From CAZLPZ01 sp964561535 (GTDB lineage: Bacteria > Pseudomonadota > Alphaproteobacteria > Micavibrionales > Micavibrionaceae): a DNA stretch of 12,703 nt. The translations under genes and the position numbers were made by a program. The notes beneath the pieces were generated by a model that saw only the letters and a list, made by a program, of their open reading frames with translations, had not been told where the DNA came from and did not search any database. Shown here in pieces: positions 1-6,277 of the stretch (its first letter is position 1; the number at the start of each line of letters is the position of its first letter). The stretch is taken from assembly GCA_964561535.1 (NCBI GenBank), contig CAZLPZ010000040.1:1-12703 (forward strand), read 5' to 3'.

Positions 1-54
1 CTTACGGACAATAGATTTTGAGTCTATCGCGTCTACCGATTCCACCACAGGGGC
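1..54 (-). tRNA. tRNA-Leu (anticodon CAA), 5' part only
   Basis: Read on the minus strand from 54 downwards, the sequence starts with acceptor arm GCCCCTG, followed by a D-arm typical of leucine tRNAs (GGTGGAATCGGTAGACGC). A 5-bp anticodon stem (ATAGA/TCTAT) encloses the 7-nt loop CTCAAAA. Loop positions 34-36 are CAA, which reads the Leu codon UUG. After the stem it enters what should be the long class II variable arm and leaves the window, so the 3' half is missing. The D-arm and the start of a long variable arm support Leu rather than another isotype. Confidence 0.9.
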
Positions 55-66
55 AAAGTGTGATGT

Positions 67-95
67 GTTTTAGTTGGTTTTTAAGGGGCGCGCAA
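67..95 (-). promoter_or_regulatory. possible sigma-70-type promoter of the tRNA-Leu gene
   Basis: On the minus strand TTGCGC (95-90) and TAAAAC (72-67) are separated by 17 nt. The -10 box ends 12 nt before the first base of the tRNA, which is a sensible spacing for a short leader. Each box matches the consensus only partly (about 3/6 and 4/6), so this is a weak call based mainly on spacing and position. Confidence 0.3.
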
Positions 96-115
96 GGGGG
101 AATTTTGTGTTGCTG

Positions 116-140
116 ATCCTCTCCCTTTTAGGGGGAGGAT
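116..140. repeat. REP-like hairpin element, copy 1 (short form)
   Basis: A 10-bp inverted repeat (116-125 with 131-140, one G-T pair) has the form ATCCTCTCCC - 5-nt loop - GGGGGAGGAT. It lies directly after the stop codon of the minus-strand glycosyltransferase gene and before the tRNA. Its sequence on the minus strand closely resembles the hairpin part of copies 2 and 3. No T-tract follows it on either strand, so a classical intrinsic terminator is not shown. Confidence 0.65.
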
Positions 141-143
141 TAT

Positions 144-1415
144 CTATGTCCCCATCACATCTTTTATTTTTTTGACCCACAGGCGCAGCATGTCTTCGGC
201 TGTATAGGCGGCGGCGGCTTTGATCGCGCCGTCTTGAGCTGCAAACCAGAGATCTTCGCGGAATCGATAATCCATAATGGTTTGGGCCAATTGTTGTGCG
301 GCACGTTCTGGGATGACTGATCCTGCGCCGTAATCAATAATGACGCGGGCAATTTCAGATGTTTGAGGCCCGATCAAGATCACAGGTCGCGCAGCAGCCA
401 GTGTGCCATAGAATTTCGGAGGCACAGCAAGGCCGCTGGCGTCTTCTTTTAGGGTGACGATATGGATATCGCCACTTTCCATTATTTCACGTAACCTTGC
501 CGCAGGTTGAAAGGGGAGGATGCGGACATTCGACAGCCCGCGCCGCGCTTTTTCGGTTGTTACGGTATTATGTGTTTCGTCTGGACCGACGAAAATAAAT
601 TCAATTTCAGGGTGCATGGTATCAAGGATGGTGGCGGCGTCCAAAATTGTTTCAATAGGTTGGGCATGTCCGACCGATCCTATATATAAAACTCGAAACT
701 TAGAAACGGGGCCTAATATACTGATTTGTTGGGATAATGCATTTGTTGTGTTTTGGTCAACTGGCGCGAGGGTAAATCCGGTCGAGTTGCTTGCATTCGA
801 GGGGACCATGGCACGTTCAGGCCAATTAGGGATGAGGGTCATTCGGCCCGGATCAACGCCGTTTTGTGATAAATAACGTGCCATGCATCGACCTGTTACA
901 ATCACGCGGTCAGCAGTGTTCATAGCGCGGCGGGATAATCGTTCAAAAATGGTATAGATCCGGCGGGGCAGGGAAATTCCAATCGTGGGCAATAAATCAG
1001 GGTGAACTTCAATCGCCCAGTGGATATGTCGAGCCCGTTTCAACCGTGCAACCCACCCCCCTACGATATGAAGCATCGGGGGATCGGCCATTGTTATAAT
1101 GAGATCCGTTCTCGGGCCAAACAGGGCCGATCGTCCGAATCGAGCGAGTAAAGCCATTAAGGTGGGGATTGTTCGCGGGGGGCGGGTGGATTTTAATCGT
1201 TTAATCGTCACCGCGCCGTCTGTATCTTGACCACGTGTATCGTCTGTTGCCAATACGGTCACCTCAAATCCATCGCGGGCGAGGGTTCTGGCCAGTTCCC
1301 TTGCCAATCGTGCCGATGATGTGCGCGCTGGTGGGTATGTCCGATTCAGGATTAAAACCCGTACGGGGGCGGGGGGCGGCCCAGGGGGGGAAGGGTCAGG
1401 ACGTGTGTCAGACAT
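144..1415 (-). CDS. family 4-type glycosyltransferase (WcaI/WbuB-like)
   Basis: This 423-aa protein has the two-domain layout of GT-B glycosyltransferases that move sugars from nucleotide donors onto glycans such as exopolysaccharide or LPS O-chains. After a proline-rich start (residues 4-17), the N-terminal Rossmann half opens with VRVLILNRTYPP (18-29) and a glycine-poor acceptor loop. The C-terminal donor half starts near FRVLYIGSVGHAQ (240-252). It carries the family's donor-site stretch DASGLAVPPKFYG (325-337), followed by LAAARPVILIG and SEIA (353-356). There is no signal peptide, so it should act in the cytoplasm or at the inner membrane face. The ATG at 1415 has no clear Shine-Dalgarno sequence. 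It stands alone, divergent from rpoZ, with no other polysaccharide genes visible, so the substrate cannot be inferred. The GT4 fold is fairly sure; the specific subgroup is less so. Confidence 0.8.
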   Translation of the reverse strand: MSDTRPDPSPPGPPPAPVRVLILNRTYPPARTSSARLARELARTLARDGFEVTVLATDDTRGQDTDGAVTIKRLKSTRPPRTIPTLMALLARFGRSALFGPRTDLIITMADPPMLHIVGGWVARLKRARHIHWAIEVHPDLLPTIGISLPRRIYTIFERLSRRAMNTADRVIVTGRCMARYLSQNGVDPGRMTLIPNWPERAMVPSNASNSTGFTLAPVDQNTTNALSQQISILGPVSKFRVLYIGSVGHAQPIETILDAATILDTMHPEIEFIFVGPDETHNTVTTEKARRGLSNVRILPFQPAARLREIMESGDIHIVTLKEDASGLAVPPKFYGTLAAARPVILIGPQTSEIARVIIDYGAGSVIPERAAQQLAQTIMDYRFREDLWFAAQDGAIKAAAAYTAEDMLRLWVKKIKDVMGT

Positions 1416-1548
1416 GATTAAACATACTATGGTAACAAATAGAGGGGAAGAGGGCGTTTTTGTATCTATTATACTTTCTACTTGATTTTTGAACCGTTTA
1501 CCATTACCAATTCAGTCGAAATCCACTGTTGGATCTGTCATTTTTTTG

Positions 1549-1554
1549 AAAGGA
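1549..1554 (+). promoter_or_regulatory. rpoZ ribosome binding site
   Basis: AAAGGA followed by six C residues precedes the ATG at 1561. This is the evidence for starting rpoZ here rather than at the in-frame TTG 72 nt upstream. Confidence 0.7.
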
Positions 1555-1560
1555 CCCCCC

Positions 1561-2004
1561 ATGGCCCGCGTTACCGTCGAAGATTGCATCGGAAAAGTTC
1601 CCAATCGGTTTGAATTGGTCATGGTATCGGCCCAACGGGCGCGTAAAATTGGATCGGGCGCCGCGTTGACGGTTGACCGCGATAATGACAAAAACCCAGT
1701 TATTGCTCTGCGTGAAATCGCGAATGATAAGGTATCCGTTCATGAATTGAATGAAGATTTGATCCGTAATAACCAACGGGTGATTCATGTCGATGATGAT
1801 AAAGCTGATTTGACCGCCATTATGAAGGGCGAAAAAGAATGGGAGGCCCTGGCCGCCCAAGCCGCGCGCGAAGCGATGGCATCTGAATTCGGTCCTTTGG
1901 TGGATAATGATGACGATGATGACGATGAAGAAGATGCCCCCGTCGAAGGGGGTTTAAATGACCTTGCTGGGTATTCCGAAACGGATGCGGGCGACAAGGT
2001 TTAG
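1561..2004 (+). CDS. rpoZ: DNA-directed RNA polymerase omega subunit
   Basis: The N-terminal half is clear omega: MARVTVEDCIGKVPNRFELV at residues 1-20, then SAQRARKIGSG (23-33) and PVIALREIA (46-54). These are the segments that cradle the beta' C-terminus and help core assembly. The ATG at 1561 is chosen because GAAAGGA lies 6 nt upstream (1548-1554). The reading frame stays open upstream to a TTG at 1489, but that extension is not omega-like. At 147 aa it is longer than the roughly 90-aa E. coli protein. The extra C-terminus contains an acidic run with six consecutive Asp at 117-122, followed by EED. In many proteobacteria rpoZ precedes spoT/relA, but here it stands alone and is followed by repeat elements. 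Confidence 0.95.
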   Translation: MARVTVEDCIGKVPNRFELVMVSAQRARKIGSGAALTVDRDNDKNPVIALREIANDKVSVHELNEDLIRNNQRVIHVDDDKADLTAIMKGEKEWEALAAQAAREAMASEFGPLVDNDDDDDDEEDAPVEGGLNDLAGYSETDAGDKV

Positions 2005-2065
2005 GGTTTAGTGTCATCCCGGAAATTATTTGTGTGCTTTCAATAAAGTACAAAAGGTGCCGCAG

Positions 2066-2103
2066 GGCTCCTCTCTCTGTAAAGGGGAGGGCAGGGTGGG
2101 GGA
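2066..2103 (+). repeat. REP-like hairpin element, copy 2
   Basis: This 38-nt element runs from GGCTCCTC through CTGTAAAGGGGAGG to AGGGTGGGGGA. It matches the reverse complement of copy 3 at 34 of 38 positions by hand alignment. A C/T-rich arm and a G/A-rich arm flank CTGTAA to form an imperfect hairpin, followed by the G-rich tail GGGTGGGGGA. It lies 61 nt after the rpoZ stop codon. Confidence 0.8.
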
Positions 2104-2207
2104 GATGAGGTGAAAACAGGCTTCTCCTTTTTTGAACAAAAAGATCCATAAAAAAAGTATTCTTGAATTATTTTTCTTAAATATAAAACGTCTGTTCTTG
2201 CGGCGTT

Positions 2208-2245
2208 TCCCCCACCCTCTCCTCCCCTTTACAGGGGGAGGAGCC
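2208..2245 (-). repeat. REP-like hairpin element, copy 3 (inverted relative to copy 2)
   Basis: Read on the minus strand this has the same 38-nt sequence type as copy 2. Its hairpin is perfect: CTCCTCCCC and GGGGAGGAG pair over 9 bp around a 7-nt loop. The tail GGGTGGGGGA follows. Copies 2 and 3 face each other across 104 bp, a BIME-like arrangement that could also fold into one long hairpin. Confidence 0.8.
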
Positions 2246-2306
2246 TATCGGCATATTCGGTTCTTATCTGGCATTAGTGTGAAATGCTCAGCAATAGGAT
2301 TTTATG

Positions 2307-2335
2307 TTGACATAACTTTTATATTATGCTACTTT
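2307..2335 (+). promoter_or_regulatory. likely sigma-70-type promoter for the gene at 2371
   Basis: A perfect -35 hexamer TTGACA (2307-2312) is followed after 17 nt by TACTTT (2330-2335). That is a poor -10 by itself, but TG precedes it at 2327-2328, giving the extended -10 form TGnTAnnnT. Transcription would start near 2342, about 30 nt before the start codon. Confidence 0.5.
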
Positions 2336-2370
2336 TTCGCAAGTTCTTACTATAGAAAAAGGAGTTGTAA

Positions 2371-2769
2371 ATGGCAAATGATTCAAACAAAGGATTAAGC
2401 CTTTTTGATCTTGTAGGAATTGCTGTGGCTACCGTAATTGGTGGGGTGATCTTTGTAAAGGCAACCGTTTCTGAATGGCCATCTCTTATTTCGCCTTGGA
2501 TTGAGAAGGGGGTATGTGTTAAGGAATTTAGACCAGAGGCCGCACTTCGCGGGATCCCTGTGTCTGCCAAAGGAATGAAAACTATTACATTAGAAGCGAA
2601 TATATCCAAAGGTGACTGTCATGCGTTAGTAAGTGGAGATGATGGAATTACCCGTGAGTTTTCATGGAAAGCCAATCAAGGCGGGCATATTCCCGTTCCC
2701 TTAAATGAACAAATGAAGGCACAAGGGCTTTCTGTTCAGGGCCCTGCTCTTGCCGCATCCGGGCCTTAA
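2371..2769 (+). CDS. small protein with one N-terminal membrane segment, function unknown
   Basis: I do not recognise this 132-aa protein. AAAAAGGAG (2356-2364) sits 6 nt before the ATG, a strong ribosome binding site, and a plausible promoter lies upstream, so it looks expressed. Residues 11-29 (LFDLVGIAVATVIGGVIFV) form one hydrophobic helix after a short polar start, either a membrane anchor or an uncleaved signal. The rest (about 35-132) is soluble. It contains two cysteines (49 and 83), the latter in KGDCHALVSGDDG, which could form a periplasmic disulfide. It is bracketed by repeat copies 3 and 4 and converges on flbD. No neighbour suggests a function. Confidence 0.7.
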   Translation: MANDSNKGLSLFDLVGIAVATVIGGVIFVKATVSEWPSLISPWIEKGVCVKEFRPEAALRGIPVSAKGMKTITLEANISKGDCHALVSGDDGITREFSWKANQGGHIPVPLNEQMKAQGLSVQGPALAASGP

Positions 2770-2787
2770 AAAAGGGAGAATTAATCT

Positions 2788-2838
2788 CACCCCTTCCGCC
2801 CGCCTCGGGGCGGGCATCTCCCCCTGTAAGGAGAAGGG
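2788..2838 (-). repeat. REP-like two-hairpin element, copy 4, between convergent genes
   Basis: This contains a strong hairpin with GCCCGCC (2798-2804) and GGCGGGC (2809-2815) around TCGG. A second, weaker hairpin follows with TCTCC (2817-2821) and GGAGA (2830-2834). Read on the minus strand it follows the same plan as copy 5: CCCTTCTCC, G-rich return arm, TGCC, small hairpin, GGCGGG, GGGGTGAG. It lies between the stop codons of the gene at 2371 and flbD. It could act as a bidirectional terminator, although there is no clear T-tract. Confidence 0.7.
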
Positions 2839-2845
2839 TTCTTTA

Positions 2846-4222
2846 TCACCCCTCCGCCCCCATCGGGACATCGCGGCCTTCGTCGCGGTATTGGGATATT
2901 TTGTTACGTAGCGTGCGGATGGATATCCCTAAGATATTTGCGGCGTGCGTCCGGTTGCCCAAGGTATGGGTCAATGTATTTAAAATCATATCGCGTTCGA
3001 CGTCTTCCAGTTTACGGCCAATTAGGCCCTCGACCGCGCCTGGGTTTTTGAGGGTAGAGGAGGACACAGAGCGGTCGGTGTTAGCAGCGATATGGTCTAT
3101 CACTCCATGAGAGGAAGAAAATTCAGGCACATCAATCGCGACCGCATCGGGTTCAATCTCATTTTCGATGGACACCAGAATAGAACGGTGCATCGCATTT
3201 TCAAGTTCGCGGATATTGCCGGGCCAGGCGTATGCTTGTAATTTTTGCACTGTAGGTACCGCGAGTTTCTTTTTGGAAACGCCGTTCACATCAGCATATT
3301 TATCGGCATAAAATTGGGCGAGGCGCGCAATGTCCGCCGGACGTTCGCGTAAGGAAGGCAAGCCAATGTTTACAACATTTAATCGGAAAAATAAATCCTC
3401 GCGGAAATGACCTTGTTTAACGGCGTTCGCCATATCGCGGTTGGACGTTGCGATCAGGCGCACATCGGTTTTAACGGTGTCGTTGCTGCCGATGCGGGTG
3501 ATTTCACGTTCCTGAATTGCGCGGAGTAATTTTGCCTGAAGCCCGATGGCCATTTCTGTGATTTCATCCAACAATAATGTGCCGCCCGCGGCTTCTTCAA
3601 ATTTACCGATGCGGCGGGCAGATGCTCCTGTGAAGGATCCTTTTTCGTGCCCAAATAATTCGGATTCAAGTAAATTTTCAGGGATTGCCGCACAGTTCAA
3701 GGCAATAAACGGGCCGTTTCCGCGTTTCGATTTTCGGTGAATATAGCGCGACATCACCTCTTTGCCAGTGCCCGAATCACCGGTGATCAGGATGGTGGCT
3801 TCGGATGGAGCAACTTTATCCGCAACGGCAATGACCTTTTGCATGGCGGGATCATCCGCAATCATCGCGTTATTCTCTTCCGTCACGGCGGATAATACGG
3901 CTGCGATCAGATCTGCATCGGGGGGGAGAGGCACGTATTCTTTTGCGCCGTCTTTGATTGCTTTGACTGCTGCCCGGGCGTCGGTGCCAATGCCGCATGC
4001 AATAACGGGTAAGGCAAATCGTTCAGCTTTTAAGGTGTCGATAAACGCCGCGATTTTCATTTTGACATCGATCATGATCAGGTCCGCACCCTTGCCGGAC
4101 CGTAATGCCCCAAGCGCTGTGTCACAATCCTCGCAATGCATGACTTTGGCCCCTTTTTGAAGGGCGATTTTTCCAGCTGTACTGATATATCCTTCCAGTT
4201 GTCCGATGATCATGAGGCGCAT
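2846..4222 (-). CDS. flbD: sigma-54-dependent flagellar transcription activator FlbD
   Basis: This 458-aa NtrC-type activator is expected to switch on sigma-54-dependent flagellar genes. Residues 1-115 are a receiver-like domain with Asp52 (IMIDV). It lacks the usual paired N-terminal acidic residues (MRLMIIGQLEG) and has PLPP where the conserved Lys-Pro normally stands, so phosphorylation is doubtful, as in other FlbD proteins. The AAA+ domain (about 120-350) has Walker A GDSGTGKE (148-155), the sigma-54 contact loop as GSFTGA (195-200; GAFTGA is usual), Walker B GGTLLLDE (213-220), and arginine-finger candidates in FREDLFFRLNV (273-283). A Fis-type helix-turn-helix covers about 415-445 (GNRTHAANILGISIRTLRNKI). 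It is the last gene of the minus-strand flagellar operon, 12 nt after the stator gene. Its usual partner FliX is not in the window. Confidence 0.93.
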   Translation of the reverse strand: MRLMIIGQLEGYISTAGKIALQKGAKVMHCEDCDTALGALRSGKGADLIMIDVKMKIAAFIDTLKAERFALPVIACGIGTDARAAVKAIKDGAKEYVPLPPDADLIAAVLSAVTEENNAMIADDPAMQKVIAVADKVAPSEATILITGDSGTGKEVMSRYIHRKSKRGNGPFIALNCAAIPENLLESELFGHEKGSFTGASARRIGKFEEAAGGTLLLDEITEMAIGLQAKLLRAIQEREITRIGSNDTVKTDVRLIATSNRDMANAVKQGHFREDLFFRLNVVNIGLPSLRERPADIARLAQFYADKYADVNGVSKKKLAVPTVQKLQAYAWPGNIRELENAMHRSILVSIENEIEPDAVAIDVPEFSSSHGVIDHIAANTDRSVSSSTLKNPGAVEGLIGRKLEDVERDMILNTLTHTLGNRTHAANILGISIRTLRNKISQYRDEGRDVPMGAEG

Positions 4223-4234
4223 AAATTTTATTCC

Positions 4235-5134
4235 TTATCGGCCATAGTCAAAATATTGAACCCGCTGATCGGGGGACAAAAGGGCGTTGAGTTCCAGTTC
4301 CAGTTTACGGGGGTTCGACTGAAGTAATATTGCTGATGTTGTTGTTTGAATAAGTGTTTTCAACATAACTTCTTCATTCGCGTTGCGTTCGATTTTTGCG
4401 GCAAGCGGCGCCAACACAACCGATCCCATGATCGCACCATAAAAGGTGGTCAGTAATGCAAGCGCCATTGCAGGACCAATGGCCGAGGGGTCATCGAGGG
4501 ACACCAACATTTGAACCAAACCAATCAAGGTTCCGATCAAACCCATGGCAGGTGCAATTTCAGAGGCACGGCGCAACATCCCCGCTGCCTTTTTATATCC
4601 ATCCAGCATCACATCGATATCGTGGTGGGTCATGCGTTCAATATCTTGGGGACCCATCCCATCGGCCGCCATTTGCAGCGTATTGTTCAGGAATGGATTG
4701 TGATTCAGTTCATTTGAGTATTGGCCGATTGCAAGAATTCCACGACGTCGGGTTAAAACGGCGATATCGAGAAGTTCTGAGGTCAGTTTTTTGGGGTTAA
4801 AAACAGATCGTATGATTGATCCTTTAATCATTGGAAAGGCCAAGATGAGCTCACGCCCGGTATAGGAAATACAGGTAACGGTGATGGTTCCTAATACGAC
4901 AATTAAGACCGAGGGGATGTCTAAAAAATTGGCTTTTTGATTCCCAAGGGCGATACCAATCCAAACAAGCCCTATTGATATGAGCAGCGCGAGAATAGTC
5001 ACCAGGTCTAGATGCATCTGGGGACGTGCAATGCGGATGATAGGGTCAGCACCACCGAGGGAGCCGCCAGATCCGCTAGGTGTTCCCGAAAATCCAGTGA
5101 AAGTAGGAGGAGTGCGTCCGAAGTCGTCGGCCAT
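4235..5134 (-). CDS. motA: flagellar motor stator protein, MotA/PomA type
   Basis: This 299-aa inner-membrane protein would form the ion channel that drives flagellar rotation together with a MotB/PomB partner. After a Gly/Ser/Pro-rich cytoplasmic start (1-40) there are helices at about 43-63 and 72-91, a large cytoplasmic loop, and helices at about 190-212 and 222-245. The two channel prolines occur in EIAPAMGLIGTLIGLV (P195) and VLAPLAAKIE (P243), matching MotA P173 and P222. The C-terminus LSPDQRVQYFD is typical of the PomA-like branch. In the loop the basic motif RRRGILAI (129-136) is followed by Gly137, where most relatives have an acidic residue. AGGAC about 10 nt upstream supports the ATG at 5134. 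motB is not in the window. A TolQ/ExbB assignment is less likely because of the flagellar context and loop length. Confidence 0.88.
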   Translation of the reverse strand: MADDFGRTPPTFTGFSGTPSGSGGSLGGADPIIRIARPQMHLDLVTILALLISIGLVWIGIALGNQKANFLDIPSVLIVVLGTITVTCISYTGRELILAFPMIKGSIIRSVFNPKKLTSELLDIAVLTRRRGILAIGQYSNELNHNPFLNNTLQMAADGMGPQDIERMTHHDIDVMLDGYKKAAGMLRRASEIAPAMGLIGTLIGLVQMLVSLDDPSAIGPAMALALLTTFYGAIMGSVVLAPLAAKIERNANEEVMLKTLIQTTTSAILLQSNPRKLELELNALLSPDQRVQYFDYGR

Positions 5135-5173
5135 AATATCTGAAGTCCTGTTTAAGTTATGCGTTGCGCGCCT

Positions 5174-5506
5174 TTAGGTTCGATCTGATTTGACGATTTC
5201 TGTCATGGTCACACCCAATTTATCATCAACGACGACAACTTCACCGCGTGCGACCAGGCGGTTGTTCACATAAATATCAATGGCCTCACCGACTTTACGG
5301 TCAAGTTCAACAACAGCACCGCGTCCCAGTTTCAACAGTTGGGAGACTTGCATGGTCGATCGTCCTAAAACAGCCGAGATTTGAACCGGGATATCATAAA
5401 TTGCAGTGACATCCCCGACCATTGCTTCACCAATGGCATAGGGGTTTTCTTTTTTATCAGCATTTGGATCCGAAATTTCAGTGAGATTTAGGTTTTCTTC
5501 GGTCAT
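5174..5506 (-). CDS. fliN: flagellar switch/C-ring protein FliN
   Basis: This 110-aa protein has the SpoA (FliN C-terminal) fold over about residues 33-105. The recognisable run includes DIPVQISAVLGRS (38-50), LLKLGRGAVVELD (57-69) and a stretch ending VNNRLVARGEVVVVDDKLGVTM. Family members form the lower rim of the cytoplasmic C-ring and dock the FliH-FliI export complex. The first 30 residues are polar and poorly conserved, as is usual. The length is close to the minimal FliN of other alphaproteobacteria. It lies 36 nt after the fliH stop and 39 nt before the stator gene, consistent with one transcript. Confidence 0.93.
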   Translation of the reverse strand: MTEENLNLTEISDPNADKKENPYAIGEAMVGDVTAIYDIPVQISAVLGRSTMQVSQLLKLGRGAVVELDRKVGEAIDIYVNNRLVARGEVVVVDDKLGVTMTEIVKSDRT

Positions 5507-5542
5507 ATTTAAGGCCTTTTCTATTGATTGCGGCGTTTCATA

Positions 5543-6160
5543 TTAAATAGCGTTTTTTAGTGTTTCTTGCAATGCATCTATCATTTTTTGGGCTGTTTCT
5601 TGTGGATCTCGGATCATGCCCCCATCTTGCCATTTCATGCGGCATGTGCCGGCCACCAGGTCCGTATGAGGGAGAATCGTAATTTGGCCATTATGTTGAA
5701 GAATAAAAGATTTAAGGCGATCAGAGAGTTCATTTACATCATCGGTGGATACTTCGATGATCACCACAGCTTTTTCGTCAAGGTCAGAAAGAACCTGTTT
5801 TATCGTTTCTAAGATTTGCGGTAATCCATAGGTATTGTTTAATAAAGGGTAGGCTTTTTGAAATAAGGCGCCAATGAGTTTTAAAACATCGTTTTGGTAT
5901 AAAGCAGATCGTTCAGATTCTTGGGACAGCAACGCGGTGGTGGCTGTTGTAATTTTTTGGGTTAGGTCGATGATTTTTTGGTCGCGGCTGTCTTGAGATT
6001 CTTTGAATGCCTGGGTGCGGCCTTCGGTTATACCGCGCGCATGGGCATCGGCTAGTTCATGGGATGTAAAGGTCGGTTCAGGCGGATGTTCTGGGAGATA
6101 TCCTGCACCGTGATCGAAATTCAGTCGGTCAAATAAAAATTTTTGTAGTTCTTGGGTCAT
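5543..6160 (-). CDS. fliH: flagellar export regulator FliH (FlbE-like)
   Basis: Its expected role is to bind and restrain the export ATPase FliI and tether it to FliN at the C-ring. From the ATG at 6160 the protein is 205 aa and starts MTQELQKFLFDRLNFD, like other alphaproteobacterial FliH proteins (the KFLFD motif). Next come an acidic and proline-rich linker (18-32), a segment with spaced Ala/Gly (ELADAHARGITEG, 35-47), a coiled-coil-like helix (about 55-90), and the C-terminal domain, whose last strands include GTCRMKWQDGGMI (171-183). An in-frame TTG at 6175 would add MIKQY, but neither start has a good ribosome binding site and the ATG fits the family better. The sequence is divergent, so context carries much of the call. 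Confidence 0.85.
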   Translation of the reverse strand: MTQELQKFLFDRLNFDHGAGYLPEHPPEPTFTSHELADAHARGITEGRTQAFKESQDSRDQKIIDLTQKITTATTALLSQESERSALYQNDVLKLIGALFQKAYPLLNNTYGLPQILETIKQVLSDLDEKAVVIIEVSTDDVNELSDRLKSFILQHNGQITILPHTDLVAGTCRMKWQDGGMIRDPQETAQKMIDALQETLKNAI

Positions 6161-6277
6161 ATATTGCTTAATCAATAAAGAAAGTTATAGGACAGCGTCA
6201 TTTCGGCGTAGGTTGGGATCGGATGATATCGATATCGGGGTCTCGGCTTTTACCGGGGCGACGATGTTTGGGTTCTT

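Larger units (their letters stand above)
2005..2370. other. intergenic region between rpoZ and the small membrane protein gene
   Basis: This 366-nt stretch has no credible gene. It holds two inverted copies of the REP-like element (2066-2103 and 2208-2245), an A+T-rich spacer between them, and a likely promoter (2307-2335) with a strong ribosome binding site for the next gene. Small frames read across the repeats have no protein-like composition. Confidence 0.7.

Noticed and set aside
116..140. Intrinsic terminator after the glycosyltransferase gene
   Set aside because: The hairpin is good, but no T-tract follows it on the minus strand; it fits the repeat family better.
520..876. Plus-strand frame of 118 codons opposite the glycosyltransferase gene
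   Set aside because: It is antisense to a well-supported gene, has no ribosome binding site and shows no recognisable protein features.
1489..1560. 24-residue N-terminal extension of omega from a TTG
   Set aside because: A strong ribosome binding site precedes the ATG at 1561, and the omega family starts there.
2132..2398. Plus-strand 88-codon frame across repeat copy 3
   Set aside because: It runs through the repeat and the promoter of the next gene, overlaps that gene's start out of frame and has no ribosome binding site.
6161..6175. TTG start at 6175 for FliH
   Set aside because: There is no ribosome binding site, and family members begin close to the KFLFD motif, favouring the ATG at 6160.
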